DNA of 64,000 nucleotides from an uncultured Clostridia bacterium (GCA_946537885.1 CAMNGC010000010.1:1-64000); one strand, 5' to 3'; positions 1 through 7,799 are shown, counted from the stretch's first letter. Program-made: numbers and translations. Notes: generated by a model not told the origin, from the sequence alone.

Positions 1-8
1 ATTTTGGT

Positions 9-91
9 GGCACAAGAATTAGCGACGGGCTGGCGCTATGAATGCGCCGTATTCACTTTCTCAACAAAATGATATATGTCATTCTTGCTCC
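9..91 (-). other. Possible branched RNA fold at the left edge
   Basis: Positions 81-91 and 9-19 form an 11-nt inverted repeat with one mismatch and one G-U pair when read on the minus strand. They enclose a 5-bp hairpin (arms 32-36 and 44-48, GGCGC/GCGCC). The stretch lies immediately 3' of the conserved RNA at 95-243 and could belong to the same transcript. I see no ORF with a ribosome site running off the left edge. The fold is inferred by eye and the function is unknown. Confidence 0.25.
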
Positions 92-94
92 AAC

Positions 95-243
95 AATGCA
101 TACGTGATATCTTAATAACGTGTTCATGATGCATTTTGAAGCGCCTACGCTTTGCTGTATCTGACTTAAGACCCGCATCCGCCTATGATGCGGGTCTTGC
201 TATGTCAGTACAGTCCTGTTAGTTTCCCATGGGTCTGTACCTC
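95..243 (-). ncRNA. Structured RNA, copy 1 of a duplicated element
   Basis: About 150 nt, strongly similar to 4832-4984. On the minus strand the order is: a Shine-Dalgarno-like GAGGT (238-243); a three-codon ORF Met-Gly-Asn-stop (219-230); a helix formed by 204-213 with 155-165 containing one bulged A; a 12-bp hairpin (168-179 with 187-198) inside that helix; a 5-bp hairpin (148-152 with 139-143); and a final 7-bp helix (129-135 with 95-101) enclosing GATATCACG. Two segments are identical to copy 2: 30 nt at 138-167 and 22 nt at 215-236. The paired segments differ but keep pairing, which points to selection on RNA structure. It follows the stop of the 258-2456 gene and is read leftwards. I do not recognise it as a known riboswitch class. 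Confidence 0.6.
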
Positions 244-257
244 GTCTTCTCTAGATT

Positions 258-2456
258 TTACTCACTTTCGCCAATCAACAAACTTACTCTGTTATCAATA
301 ATCTCAATCACATCATCAAGATTCTTCTGTCCTTTAAGGTATGCCTGTATCTCCTCAGATAAGATTCTCGTTATCGTATAATATGTCGAGTAATAATGAT
401 CTCCGCTATTTATCATATCCACATAGTTATCTATTACATGCTGATCGATCAGATCATCACTATCGTATTCATTTATACATTCGATCAATGCGGCTTTATT
501 AACAGGAATATGATCAGAATACTCTTGAACATCATCACTAAGCAACTCCTGTATGAGCTCTTGCCCCCCATCGCAACATGAAGAGCATGTTGTTATTGAT
601 ACTGCAGAAGAGGCTATATAGGATGCGCTCCTACCGTCACAAGAAGGAAGCCCTATGAGTTTTATCTCTGCAAGCGAAGGTCCATACATCATATAATCCG
701 CCGCGAACCCTTGCAACACCGAGTAAGTTACTCTACTCTTGTTAAAGATAATCATTTCAGGGATATTATCATATAAATATGAGGCTAATTCCCTGAATTC
801 ACTATTATCAAAACTAATTCTCCCGTCACTGTCGTTATATAGATCAAGAGACGAACTCACCAGGATATTGAAATACGTTATTCTGTCTTGGACAACATAA
901 AGTGGATCATTTCCATCACAATAATCTCTCACAAAATCAGGATAATTATGAAATTCTATCCCGTCCTCTGAATAACCGGAGTCAGTTCTTATTGTCAATC
1001 CTTGCAAACATACATCTATGGGCAAAAAATAGTATGCTCCATTTTCCTCGGACGCATTAAATGCATTGGCCAAATAATCTTCTTCGGAAAGATTGAGACC
1101 GGAGATATACGATGATAGATCAACAAGATACTGATTATTATGAAGCTCACAATACTCCGCTCCTCCAAGAACAATATCCGGCCCTTCACCTGATCGTATA
1201 TCTGCCATGAGTTGATTAATAGCTGCACTACGACTCCTAATTAATTCCAAATCATAATCGTCTTCGGATATCAGCTGATCGAAATAATTCCAGAAATTAT
1301 ATGTGTCACTGATCACTATGTAGTAACTATTGTCCTCATTGTTGTATCTGCGAATTCCCTCTGCCTCCACAGCAGTCACCTGTTCAATATAAGCCGCTTT
1401 AATTATCTGTTTGCCTGCATTTGGATTACTGTCAGATTTGTTAAGAACTACAAAATCCGTATCGAACACTCCCGGACTGATAATAATACGTTCGTCTTCT
1501 ACAGATACTATTCTGGCATTAGAATAAAGACTATAGGATAAATCAGTATTATTAAAGTCCAATAATATGTGTTCTTCACCATTTCCATCTGATTTGATCA
1601 GGTTGCTTGATTTGATTGAATAAGTATCCGAGAGTTCATTAGTTTCTGACAATTGATAAGAATCAGTATTAAGGAGCAACTCAGTTTCTCTTCCAAATCT
1701 GGTGACAGACAATATGATATTGTCTTCATTTGATATGCTTATATCCCCAACAAAATCAACGTCTTCAAGAGGGATTCTGTCAACTTTATCGCCATCATAA
1801 ACATAAACCGAATAATCTGAATTCCCTTCGTAGCATTCCAAAAATACTTTACCATTCAAGAAGACGACATTATTTACTGATACAAATGCAGAATTATCTG
1901 TAGAAGCAATATCAATTAATTGAAGATCACTGATTTCCTTGTTTTCATAATCCATATTGGCTAAGTATGTTTTTCTCCCTCTGTAATCACTATACTGCAG
2001 TGTTAAAACTATGTAGGTCTGTCCATTGTTTTCATATATCCCATCAACATTATCAACAATACAATCTTCCTCAGAGAAAATACTGCTTAGATCTATCACT
2101 CCGATTATTGTTCCCTCTTCCCCTTTCTCTATACTGATACAGGTTATTTCGGATACCTTTCTATAATCATCCCCGACGTATTCATAGCCTCCATGATAGA
2201 TATATAATCGGTCAGCTGTAATAGCTTTTATAATACTGTTAACTACAGCATCAGGTGATTCATAATCAAACGACAAGTCCTCAGTGAGAGCAGTGAATGT
2301 AGTCGATTCCCACCATATGTCGTTCTCGCTGATATAAGCCGGCGTATTCTTGACGTTTTCATCTTTATTGCCATCCTTAATAAGATTGCAAGATGAGAAG
2401 GTAAAGATACCTATTAATACAAAAAGAAATATCCCGATCTTACTGTGCTTTGTCAT
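258..2456 (-). CDS. Lipoprotein with C-terminal solute-binding-protein-like domain
   Basis: A 732-residue exported lipoprotein: a hydrophobic signal segment ends in the lipobox FSSC (Cys about residue 23). Residues about 40-350 are rich in beta-strand patterns (repeated Tyr/Asp/Asn motifs) and may form a propeller-like sensor domain; I cannot assign a family. Residues about 375-720 resemble the family 1 extracellular solute-binding fold, with segments such as GEGPDIVLGG and YYFLPIDV. The start overlaps the stop of the upstream membrane-protein gene by 4 nt (ATGA), so the two are translationally coupled. No ABC ATPase is nearby. Base composition and codon use are more AT-rich than the rest of the window, which suggests acquisition by transfer. 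Ligand and role are unknown. Confidence 0.7.
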   Translation of the reverse strand: MTKHSKIGIFLFVLIGIFTFSSCNLIKDGNKDENVKNTPAYISENDIWWESTTFTALTEDLSFDYESPDAVVNSIIKAITADRLYIYHGGYEYVGDDYRKVSEITCISIEKGEEGTIIGVIDLSSIFSEEDCIVDNVDGIYENNGQTYIVLTLQYSDYRGRKTYLANMDYENKEISDLQLIDIASTDNSAFVSVNNVVFLNGKVFLECYEGNSDYSVYVYDGDKVDRIPLEDVDFVGDISISNEDNIILSVTRFGRETELLLNTDSYQLSETNELSDTYSIKSSNLIKSDGNGEEHILLDFNNTDLSYSLYSNARIVSVEDERIIISPGVFDTDFVVLNKSDSNPNAGKQIIKAAYIEQVTAVEAEGIRRYNNEDNSYYIVISDTYNFWNYFDQLISEDDYDLELIRSRSAAINQLMADIRSGEGPDIVLGGAEYCELHNNQYLVDLSSYISGLNLSEEDYLANAFNASEENGAYYFLPIDVCLQGLTIRTDSGYSEDGIEFHNYPDFVRDYCDGNDPLYVVQDRITYFNILVSSSLDLYNDSDGRISFDNSEFRELASYLYDNIPEMIIFNKSRVTYSVLQGFAADYMMYGPSLAEIKLIGLPSCDGRSASYIASSAVSITTCSSCCDGGQELIQELLSDDVQEYSDHIPVNKAALIECINEYDSDDLIDQHVIDNYVDMINSGDHYYSTYYTITRILSEEIQAYLKGQKNLDDVIEIIDNRVSLLIGESE

Positions 2457-3196
2457 TTTTTGTTTTCCTTTCGAGCATTTCTATGAGATATAGTTATATA
2501 CACCAGTATTGAGATAAAAAACAAATAATACAAGAATGAGTACCAAACAGGGAAAGTCTTTCCCACATATATCATTTTGAAATGTTCAGCATAATTAGCA
2601 TTTGTTAAAGGCAACAACCATTTAATCGAACTCCCCTCATGTGACATCAATATATTAGCTAAGCAAATAATAAGTATTACAAGCACACCGTTTATTCTCT
2701 TAAATCTATCCTTCAATACTATATACACCAATGACAATAAAATAATCACTAAATATATGAGTATCACGGAGCAACCGAAAGCCGCGGCAATGGTATTTCT
2801 AGTGTATAGATATGGGGGGATATCATTGGTACCCTTTATAGTTTGATAACTCCAAAGTCTTCCAATGTAAGAAATCGGCATAGAAGCAACGCAAAGTATA
2901 ATAAATACAGCAAACAGAAACAATCCAGATGAAGCAAAAGTGCACATTACTTTTTGTGGGCCTTCGAAAACACTATAGTTCAACCTTGATAGCGTAAGAA
3001 CATTTACAACTATTCCACAAAGTACCAAAAAGTACTCATACTTTGTATTAGTAATTAACACAAATGGCTCTAATATATTTACAGGATACGAGAACAGATA
3101 ATAAGAACTATAGCAATCGTGTACGCCCATTGCTATCACATATATTCCCGTAAGCAATACGATACTCTCATAAATACGTTTCTTTCTATCACACAT
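2453..3196 (-). CDS. Polytopic membrane protein of unknown function
   Basis: A 247-residue protein with about six or seven hydrophobic segments, for example around residues 10-28, 54-70, 88-110, 135-160, 170-185 and 215-237, and a basic C-terminus. There is no recognisable transporter signature and no ATP-binding partner. It lies between two lipoprotein genes, 1 nt after the upstream one and overlapping the downstream one by 4 nt, so the three probably form one membrane-associated complex. It could be a permease-like subunit or a membrane anchor for the two lipoproteins; the sequence does not decide. Confidence 0.6.
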   Translation of the reverse strand: MCDRKKRIYESIVLLTGIYVIAMGVHDCYSSYYLFSYPVNILEPFVLITNTKYEYFLVLCGIVVNVLTLSRLNYSVFEGPQKVMCTFASSGLFLFAVFIILCVASMPISYIGRLWSYQTIKGTNDIPPYLYTRNTIAAAFGCSVILIYLVIILLSLVYIVLKDRFKRINGVLVILIICLANILMSHEGSSIKWLLPLTNANYAEHFKMIYVGKTFPVWYSFLYYLFFISILVYITISHRNARKENKK

Positions 3197-3197
3197 A

Positions 3198-4331
3198 TTA
3201 ATATCCTAAATTGACTATACGATAAGCTTGTACACTCCCATCAACCGGATCAACGATTAATGCTTCGTTATAGCCTGTCTCAGAATTATGAATAACAATT
3301 TTCCATACCGGGTATAAAAGAAAACTCTCGTTCCACCGAACCGGGATTTTATTCATATAAAGCGAATCGTACATTCCAACAGGAAAGCACTCATATAAGA
3401 ACTCAACCTTATCAACAACAAATAATCTTTCATGAGATAGTGCATCACTGACGGTATCTAGTGCATATTTCAAATGCTTATTTATATTGATTTTTTCAAG
3501 ACAAGTAACATCACATAGTCCCCTGAAACTATCAATTGCATCAATAGTATGATCATCCACGTAAAAAGTAACACATCGCCATGTACATGGGAGATCAGTC
3601 TTTAATTCTGATGTGTATCCGTCTTCATAATCAATCGGTACACCGAACAATGCAGCTTGACCAAAGCATGCCACAACCTTTTTGTTATCTCCTAAACTAT
3701 ATGATCTGATTTTTTGTGTATAAAGCTCAATCGACTCATCCATATATGGTATATGTAAGCCTGATAAGAACTCGTTATTATAACTTACTATATCAGCTAG
3801 GCTTGTAACTCCATTTATTAGATTGAAAGTATCGTTTTTATGTGTGTCAAATTCTGTATAGTAGTACTCTTCATCAAATGTTACAAACTCAGGGATATAG
3901 CTTGTCGAATAAACATCTCCTGCGGCAGTTGCAATCTGCCCTTTATTTAAATGAACAGTCGAATGAAGGTATTCTCCTTTTACCTCATTACTATCATATG
4001 ATAGTATTAAGGGCTCATCCTGCAAATCAGCAGTTATGGCATCCCTGTCTACTAATACTCCAGTTGAAAGCATAAAACTATAGAACTCATCGTAATCATC
4101 ATTAGATAACGGAGTCAAAGGAATTGCCGACATCTTATATGAAGAACATGCGCTTTCAATACCAGGAACTGAAAAAAGAGTCTTAGAACAATCCAGATTA
4201 TCATAGCATGAATAAACCAAGTTGTAATCATTTGTATCATCACAATTTTGAACTTGTGGCATAGGTTGACAAGCTGTTAATAGCATTGTTTCCAAAAGTA
4301 ATAACAGACAATTCCGCAATTGATATTTCAT
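3198..4331 (-). CDS. Lipoprotein of unknown function
   Basis: About 377 residues from the ATG at 4331. The frame also offers TTG, GTG and ATG codons up to 4343; the last ATG is chosen because it directly precedes the basic and hydrophobic signal segment and has GGTG about 6 nt upstream. The signal ends in the lipobox LTAC. The C-terminal 40 residues (pattern P-W-K-I-V-I ... V-D-P-V-D-G-S-V-Q-A-Y) resemble the closing strands of PepSY/YycH-like extracellular domains, but the similarity is weak. It is third in the block of exported proteins and sits 1 nt before the membrane-protein gene. AT-rich like its neighbours. Confidence 0.6.
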   Translation of the reverse strand: MKYQLRNCLLLLLETMLLTACQPMPQVQNCDDTNDYNLVYSCYDNLDCSKTLFSVPGIESACSSYKMSAIPLTPLSNDDYDEFYSFMLSTGVLVDRDAITADLQDEPLILSYDSNEVKGEYLHSTVHLNKGQIATAAGDVYSTSYIPEFVTFDEEYYYTEFDTHKNDTFNLINGVTSLADIVSYNNEFLSGLHIPYMDESIELYTQKIRSYSLGDNKKVVACFGQAALFGVPIDYEDGYTSELKTDLPCTWRCVTFYVDDHTIDAIDSFRGLCDVTCLEKININKHLKYALDTVSDALSHERLFVVDKVEFLYECFPVGMYDSLYMNKIPVRWNESFLLYPVWKIVIHNSETGYNEALIVDPVDGSVQAYRIVNLGY

Positions 4332-4346
4332 AATCATCACCAAAAC

Positions 4347-4380
4347 AATCTAGGAGGAGCCATTAAGCTACTCCTAGATT
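4347..4380 (-). terminator. Hairpin between two exported-protein genes
   Basis: Perfect 10-bp inverted repeat (4347-4356 with 4371-4380) with a further 3-bp pairing in its loop. On the minus strand it is followed only by TGTTTT, so it is a weak terminator, an attenuator or an mRNA-stabilising stem. It separates the 4386-4787 gene from the downstream lipoprotein gene. Its minus strand also holds an 8-codon ORF with AGGAG upstream (4337-4363) whose stop overlaps a possible start of the lipoprotein gene. Confidence 0.5.
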
Positions 4381-4385
4381 AAGCG

Positions 4386-4787
4386 TTATCTCTTGGATAT
4401 AGTTCCCTTAATATGTGCGGTTCCACCACTATTGTAATTAAGAGTAAAAGTGAAAGTTACATAATTGGCCCATGGCAAAGGTGCGGCATATCCAATATGA
4501 TATGTTCCTGTAGATGATAACTGCGCAGGAACCCCGGTTGCATAGGGACAAGTAATGGTTACCGCTTTAAGTGTAGAAGTTCCAGAAACTTCTGTTACAG
4601 AAACATCATACCCAGCTCCAGATACAAAAATATCCCTAGTTTGACTAAATACATTCCCATAAGATGAATTAGTGTATACTAATTCAAAGTTTGCACTGTT
4701 GTATGCTGTTGCGCTGGAAATTGTGAACATAGATCCCATTACAAAAACTATTAATGCTAATATCAAAAGTATTTTTTTCTTTAACAT
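4386..4787 (-). CDS. Small exported protein of unknown function
   Basis: 133 residues with a clear Sec signal peptide (MLKKK followed by about 18 hydrophobic residues, predicted cut near SSATA). The mature part of about 105 residues is rich in Ser, Thr, Tyr, Val and Gly, with alternating beta-strand patterns and a single Cys. There is no lipobox or anchor, so it is probably secreted or retained through other proteins. The start has GAGG 9 nt upstream. The gene is preceded by the structured RNA at 4832-4984, which forms most of its leader. No family recognised. Confidence 0.6.
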   Translation of the reverse strand: MLKKKILLILALIVFVMGSMFTISSATAYNSANFELVYTNSSYGNVFSQTRDIFVSGAGYDVSVTEVSGTSTLKAVTITCPYATGVPAQLSSTGTYHIGYAAPLPWANYVTFTFTLNYNSGGTAHIKGTISKR

Positions 4788-4831
4788 GCCATTTTCCTCT
4801 ACATCGCATAATTGTTTTTCCTTGCCTCACC

Positions 4832-4984
4832 CCCTATACACGTGATATCCTGTTAATGCACTGGATGCAGGGTATGAAGCGCCTACGCTTTGCTGTATCT
4901 GACTTGGAAGACTCGTATTTCCGGTACGGGTCTTCTTTTATGTCAATACAGCCCTGTTAGTTTCCCATGGGTCTATACCTCCTT
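4832..4984 (-). ncRNA. Structured RNA, copy 2, in the leader of the 4386-4787 gene
   Basis: Same architecture as 95-243. On the minus strand: AAGGAGG (4978-4984), the three-codon ORF Met-Gly-Asn-stop (4957-4968), a helix 4942-4951 with 4893-4903 (one bulged A), an inner hairpin 4125-bp-scale stem at 4907-4917 with 4925-4935 (one mismatch), a 5-bp hairpin at 4877-4890, and a final helix 4865-4872 with 4832-4839. Changes relative to copy 1, such as a C-G to U-G pair and AAUGCAU/AUGCAUU to CCCUGCAU/GUAUAGGG, mostly preserve pairing. It ends about 45 nt before the start codon of the exported protein, a position typical of a cis-regulatory leader. Confidence 0.6.
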
Positions 4985-4999
4985 GTTCTTATCTGTCTG

Positions 5000-5593
5000 T
5001 CAATAGCTTGTGAAGTGACCTGTGCTGTCACATGTAAGTGTTAGTGTATATGATTTGCTCTGACCATTACTTGAAGCTATTCCATATATGCGTACATAAG
5101 CTTTGCTTGTCGTAATACTTCCGGAAGTAATTGTCGGACTACTGTTCCATGTGCTATAAACAGGTTTTGTATAACTACCATCACGAGAAATAACATTACA
5201 ATATCCGGTTCCATATGTGAACGTTCCTGATACCGAAACAGTAAAGATCTTAATTCCCTCATCTGTATAATAACTTCTGGATACACTATTACTTGCACCC
5301 TGAGTTCTGACAAGTGCAGGCTCACCTATAATCTGAACTGATACGGTTCTATCATCATAATCTATCTCTATGCTGAATTCGCTAATATTCTCAGGAACAT
5401 ATTCATAGCAGTCTGCTGAATCCGGATGAACCGTTTGGACAAGATCGATAAACTCAGAATAACTCTCTACTTCATGCGTCTCGAGATACTCAATAAGACT
5501 GAAGTCGGTCCCATCAATTTGCTCTTGATTTGGAGAATACCCCATAACGCTTAGTGTTGAGATTGTCAATAGTGTAGCGATCAGTTTCCTCAT
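5000..5593 (-). CDS. Exported protein of unknown function
   Basis: 197 residues with a short N-terminal signal (MRKLIATLLTISTLSVMG), no lipobox, then an acidic region (residues about 20-75) and a Ser/Thr/Tyr-rich C-terminal domain with strand-like repeats (SYYTDEG, TYGTGY, SYTLTLTC). The ribosome site is GGGAGG 8 nt upstream of the ATG. It lies 5 nt downstream of the XRE-type regulator gene, so the two are probably co-transcribed and the regulator may sense or control this protein. No family recognised; AT-rich codon use. Confidence 0.6.
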   Translation of the reverse strand: MRKLIATLLTISTLSVMGYSPNQEQIDGTDFSLIEYLETHEVESYSEFIDLVQTVHPDSADCYEYVPENISEFSIEIDYDDRTVSVQIIGEPALVRTQGASNSVSRSYYTDEGIKIFTVSVSGTFTYGTGYCNVISRDGSYTKPVYSTWNSSPTITSGSITTSKAYVRIYGIASSNGQSKSYTLTLTCDSTGHFTSY

Positions 5594-5598
5594 TTGTG

Positions 5599-6120
5599 TT
5601 ACCTCCCATTATTATTCACTGTATTAACAGTTACAGAATCATCCTCCATCGTGAAATATGATGGATTTCCCATTTCTATTGGCCCTTCCTTAATCTCTCC
5701 CCTTAAACCATGATTCATCCAAAAAAGCCATGTAAAGAAGACAAGTGCAAGGATAAGCAAGCAGGTAATTATCACAACTGAACTTTGAAGCCTTTTGTGT
5801 CTGATGATCGTCTTGATCTTCTCATCATCAAAGGAACTCTGATTCGCTTCGATCTTACTTACCTGATAAAGAATACTGTCAATTCGATCTGAAGTTTCAC
5901 GTATTACACTATCTGTATCTTTTTCCTCAATCTCAGCAGAATCTTCCAAATAAGAATCACCAAACAAAGCTCTAATGCGTTCCATATCTTCTTCAGTAGG
6001 ATCGAGCTTATTATTTTCCCAACGTGATAAAGTCGATCTGGAAACATGAAGCTTCTCAGCCAATTCAGATTGAGAAATACAATTATCTACTCTATATTTG
6101 ATGATTTTTCTGCCGTCCAT
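5599..6120 (-). CDS. Membrane-anchored XRE-family transcriptional regulator
   Basis: 173 residues from the ATG at 6120, chosen because GGAGG lies 8 nt upstream; the frame stays open to 6192 but without a ribosome site. Residues about 5-55 form a lambda-repressor-like HTH (SQSELAEKLHVSRSTLSRWE). A linker with coiled-coil character follows, then a single transmembrane segment at about 110-132 and a C-terminal tail of about 40 residues that should lie outside the cell. This layout suggests a one-component membrane sensor. It heads the block of exported proteins, and the palindromes at 6188-6201 and 6239-6256 upstream are likely operators. Confidence 0.75.
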   Translation of the reverse strand: MDGRKIIKYRVDNCISQSELAEKLHVSRSTLSRWENNKLDPTEEDMERIRALFGDSYLEDSAEIEEKDTDSVIRETSDRIDSILYQVSKIEANQSSFDDEKIKTIIRHKRLQSSVVIITCLLILALVFFTWLFWMNHGLRGEIKEGPIEMGNPSYFTMEDDSVTVNTVNNNGR

Positions 6121-6143
6121 ATATTTTCCTCCATCATATCTTG

Positions 6144-6171
6144 AGTCTACATATGCAAAATTGCTTGTCAA
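6144..6171 (-). promoter_or_regulatory. Promoter of the XRE-regulator operon
   Basis: Minus-strand TTGACA (6166-6171), a 16-bp spacer and TAGACT (6144-6149). This places the transcript start about 17 nt before the chosen ATG. Confidence 0.5.
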
Positions 6172-6187
6172 TGCAAAAACTGAATGT

Positions 6188-6256
6188 TGCACATATGTGC
6201 ACGAGAGAACGCCCTGTTTTCAGGGCTTGTGCAAATTGTGTGCAAATATATGCACA
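6188..6256. promoter_or_regulatory. Palindromic operator cluster upstream of the XRE regulator
   Basis: Perfect 14-bp palindrome TGCACATATGTGCA at 6188-6201; an inverted pair TGTGCA/TGCACA with a 6-bp spacer at 6239-6256; and a further TGTGCA half-site at 6228-6233. A 6-bp hairpin GCCCTG/CAGGGC lies between them (6211-6226). The sites sit just upstream of the regulator promoter, consistent with autoregulation. Confidence 0.5.
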
Positions 6257-6259
6257 TTA

Positions 6260-6426
6260 GAACTATTCTAATAAAGCTTAATACATAGAATAATTACATA
6301 ATAAATAGGCATTCGAACGAAGTTTTAGCTTGCGTGAAACACCCTTTTCGAGCAGCAGGATCCTCACCTGAGATAAGAATCTGTTGACAGCCAAATCAGT
6401 CTCGCCATCTGAGAATCTGTCCATAA
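6260..6426. other. Gap between the accessory block and the oxidoreductase operon
   Basis: Together with 6121-6259 this is a 360-bp gap. Beyond the promoter and operators described separately it holds an AT-rich stretch (6260-6300) and about 120 bp without recognisable signals apart from one TTTTCGA. A 48-codon minus-strand ORF (6278-6424) has no ribosome site and begins inside the neighbouring terminator region, so I do not call it a gene. Confidence 0.5.
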
Positions 6427-6459
6427 CAAAAATGCCGCACCTTCAAATGAAGATGCGGC
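6427..6459 (-). terminator. Terminator of the oxidoreductase operon
   Basis: Minus-strand hairpin GCCGCA-TCTTC / GAAGG-TGCGGC (11 positions, one mismatch, 4-nt loop) followed by ATTTTTG. Confidence 0.85.
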
Positions 6460-6480
6460 CTGATCTTTAACGGTCGATTA

Positions 6481-7020
6481 TTACTTGGCAAACTCCGCGC
6501 CCTTGTCAAAAGCCTCAAGGTTACCCGGTATCAGCTTGTGACGTCTCTCGGGAAGGATCTCATAGAGAGCCGACTCGAAAGAAGCTCTGCTGAAGCATCC
6601 CGTTGCCGCTGAAAGGCATCCAAGCATCGTGATCGTAGCAAAAGCCATGCTGCCAAGCTCTGATGCGATCGAGGAAGCATTCATCGGGATGAACTTGATA
6701 TCATCACGAGACGGAGCATACTCGAAGAGCGAAGAATCCGTTATAAGGATTCCGCCGGGCTTGATGGAAGGTTCAAACTTCTCTGCTGAAGGCTGGTTAA
6801 GGCAGATAACAACATCTGCATCATTAACTACAGGAGAACCGATAGCCTCGTCAGAGATGACAACTGAACAGTTTGCCGTACCGCCTCTCATCTCAGGTCC
6901 GTATGAAGGGAACCAGGAAACCTCCTTGCCTTCATGAAGTGCAGCCTCTGCTGCAAACTTACCGGCAGAAAGGATACCCTGTCCGCCGAATCCTGCGAGG
7001 ATAATAGAGAAATCTATCAT
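6481..7020 (-). CDS. vorC: 2-oxoacid:ferredoxin oxidoreductase, gamma subunit
   Basis: 179 residues, the usual length for the gamma subunit of four-subunit 2-oxoglutarate or branched-chain 2-oxoacid:ferredoxin oxidoreductases. The signature GFGGQG near the N-terminus and the EMRGG motif are typical of the gamma domain. With the beta, alpha and ferredoxin-like delta subunits encoded upstream, it forms a cytoplasmic complex that converts a 2-oxoacid plus CoA to acyl-CoA, CO2 and reduced ferredoxin, or the reverse. Its start overlaps the beta-subunit stop by 4 nt. The substrate (2-oxoisovalerate or 2-oxoglutarate) cannot be told from sequence alone, so the symbol could equally be korC. Confidence 0.85.
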   Translation of the reverse strand: MIDFSIILAGFGGQGILSAGKFAAEAALHEGKEVSWFPSYGPEMRGGTANCSVVISDEAIGSPVVNDADVVICLNQPSAEKFEPSIKPGGILITDSSLFEYAPSRDDIKFIPMNASSIASELGSMAFATITMLGCLSAATGCFSRASFESALYEILPERRHKLIPGNLEAFDKGAEFAK

Positions 7021-7799
7021 GACTTCACCTCCGCATCTGATTGGCCGAGATTCTTAAAGTCGATATCCTGACCCTTGAAGCATCCGAGAGGATACTGAGG
7101 GATCATCTTCTCCTTGAGCCAATCCATAGCCTCGATAGGCTCCTTGCCCCAGTTGGTGGGACAAGTGGACAGGAACTCTACCATGGAGAATCCGAGGCCT
7201 GCCTGCTGAACCTTGAAAGCATTCTGAACTGCCTTCTTGGCATTCTGGATATTCTTGAAGTCAGTAAGGCAGACACGCTCGACATAAGCTGCACCCGTAA
7301 GCTGTGAAATAAGCTCACTGACATTAATGGGATAGCCCTGATAAGAAGCATCTCTACCGAACGGAGATGTAGTCGTTACCTGACCTAAGAGCGTAGTAGG
7401 AGCCATCTGACCGCTTGTCATACCGTAAACTGCATTATTTACGAAGAAAGCTGTGATCTTCTCGCCTCTTGCGGCAGCGTGAATGATCTCTGCTGTACCG
7501 ATGGAAGCCAGATCTCCGTCTCCCTGATAAGTAAATACGATCTTATCCTTGAGAGTTCTCTTGATACCTGTAGCGACAGCCGGTGCGCGTCCGTGAGCAG
7601 CCTGAACTGCATCACAGGCAAAATACTCATAACTGTTATATGTACAACCAACGGAAGCAACAGAAACAGTATCTTCCAGGATTCCCATCTCCACCATAGA
7701 CTCGGCGATTATCCTGTGGATAATACCGTGATGGCATCCGGGGCAATAGTGAAAGGGCTTATCCGTAAGACCCTTTGTCTTCTCGAAAACAACAGCCAT
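7017..7799 (-). CDS. vorA: 2-oxoacid:ferredoxin oxidoreductase, beta (TPP) subunit
   Basis: 260 residues. The N-terminal CPGCHHG motif and the thiamine-diphosphate/Mg signature GDGD with downstream NNAVYG are those of the beta subunit. It holds the cofactor that attacks the 2-oxoacid. Length fits the four-subunit type rather than the fused pyruvate enzyme. Second-last in the delta-alpha-beta-gamma operon; the alpha stop and beta start overlap at position 7799. Symbol by analogy to vorDBAC operons; korB is equally possible. Confidence 0.85.
   Translation of the reverse strand: MAVVFEKTKGLTDKPFHYCPGCHHGIIHRIIAESMVEMGILEDTVSVASVGCTYNSYEYFACDAVQAAHGRAPAVATGIKRTLKDKIVFTYQGDGDLASIGTAEIIHAAARGEKITAFFVNNAVYGMTSGQMAPTTLLGQVTTTSPFGRDASYQGYPINVSELISQLTGAAYVERVCLTDFKNIQNAKKAVQNAFKVQQAGLGFSMVEFLSTCPTNWGKEPIEAMDWLKEKMIPQYPLGCFKGQDIDFKNLGQSDAEVKS

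Noticed and set aside
5-92. tRNA- or tmRNA-like ends (GGAGCAA ... ACCA) on the minus strand
   Set aside because: No T-arm or anticodon arm at the right spacing; only the terminal helix resembles a tRNA.
4832-4984. Cyclic-di-GMP-I (GEMM) riboswitch
   Set aside because: A GCAAAGC string is shared with that class, but the other conserved blocks and the two-hairpin arrangement are absent.
6278-6424. 48-codon minus-strand ORF in the gap upstream of the XRE regulator
   Set aside because: No ribosome site, starts in the terminator region of the adjacent operon and ends in AT-rich low-information sequence.
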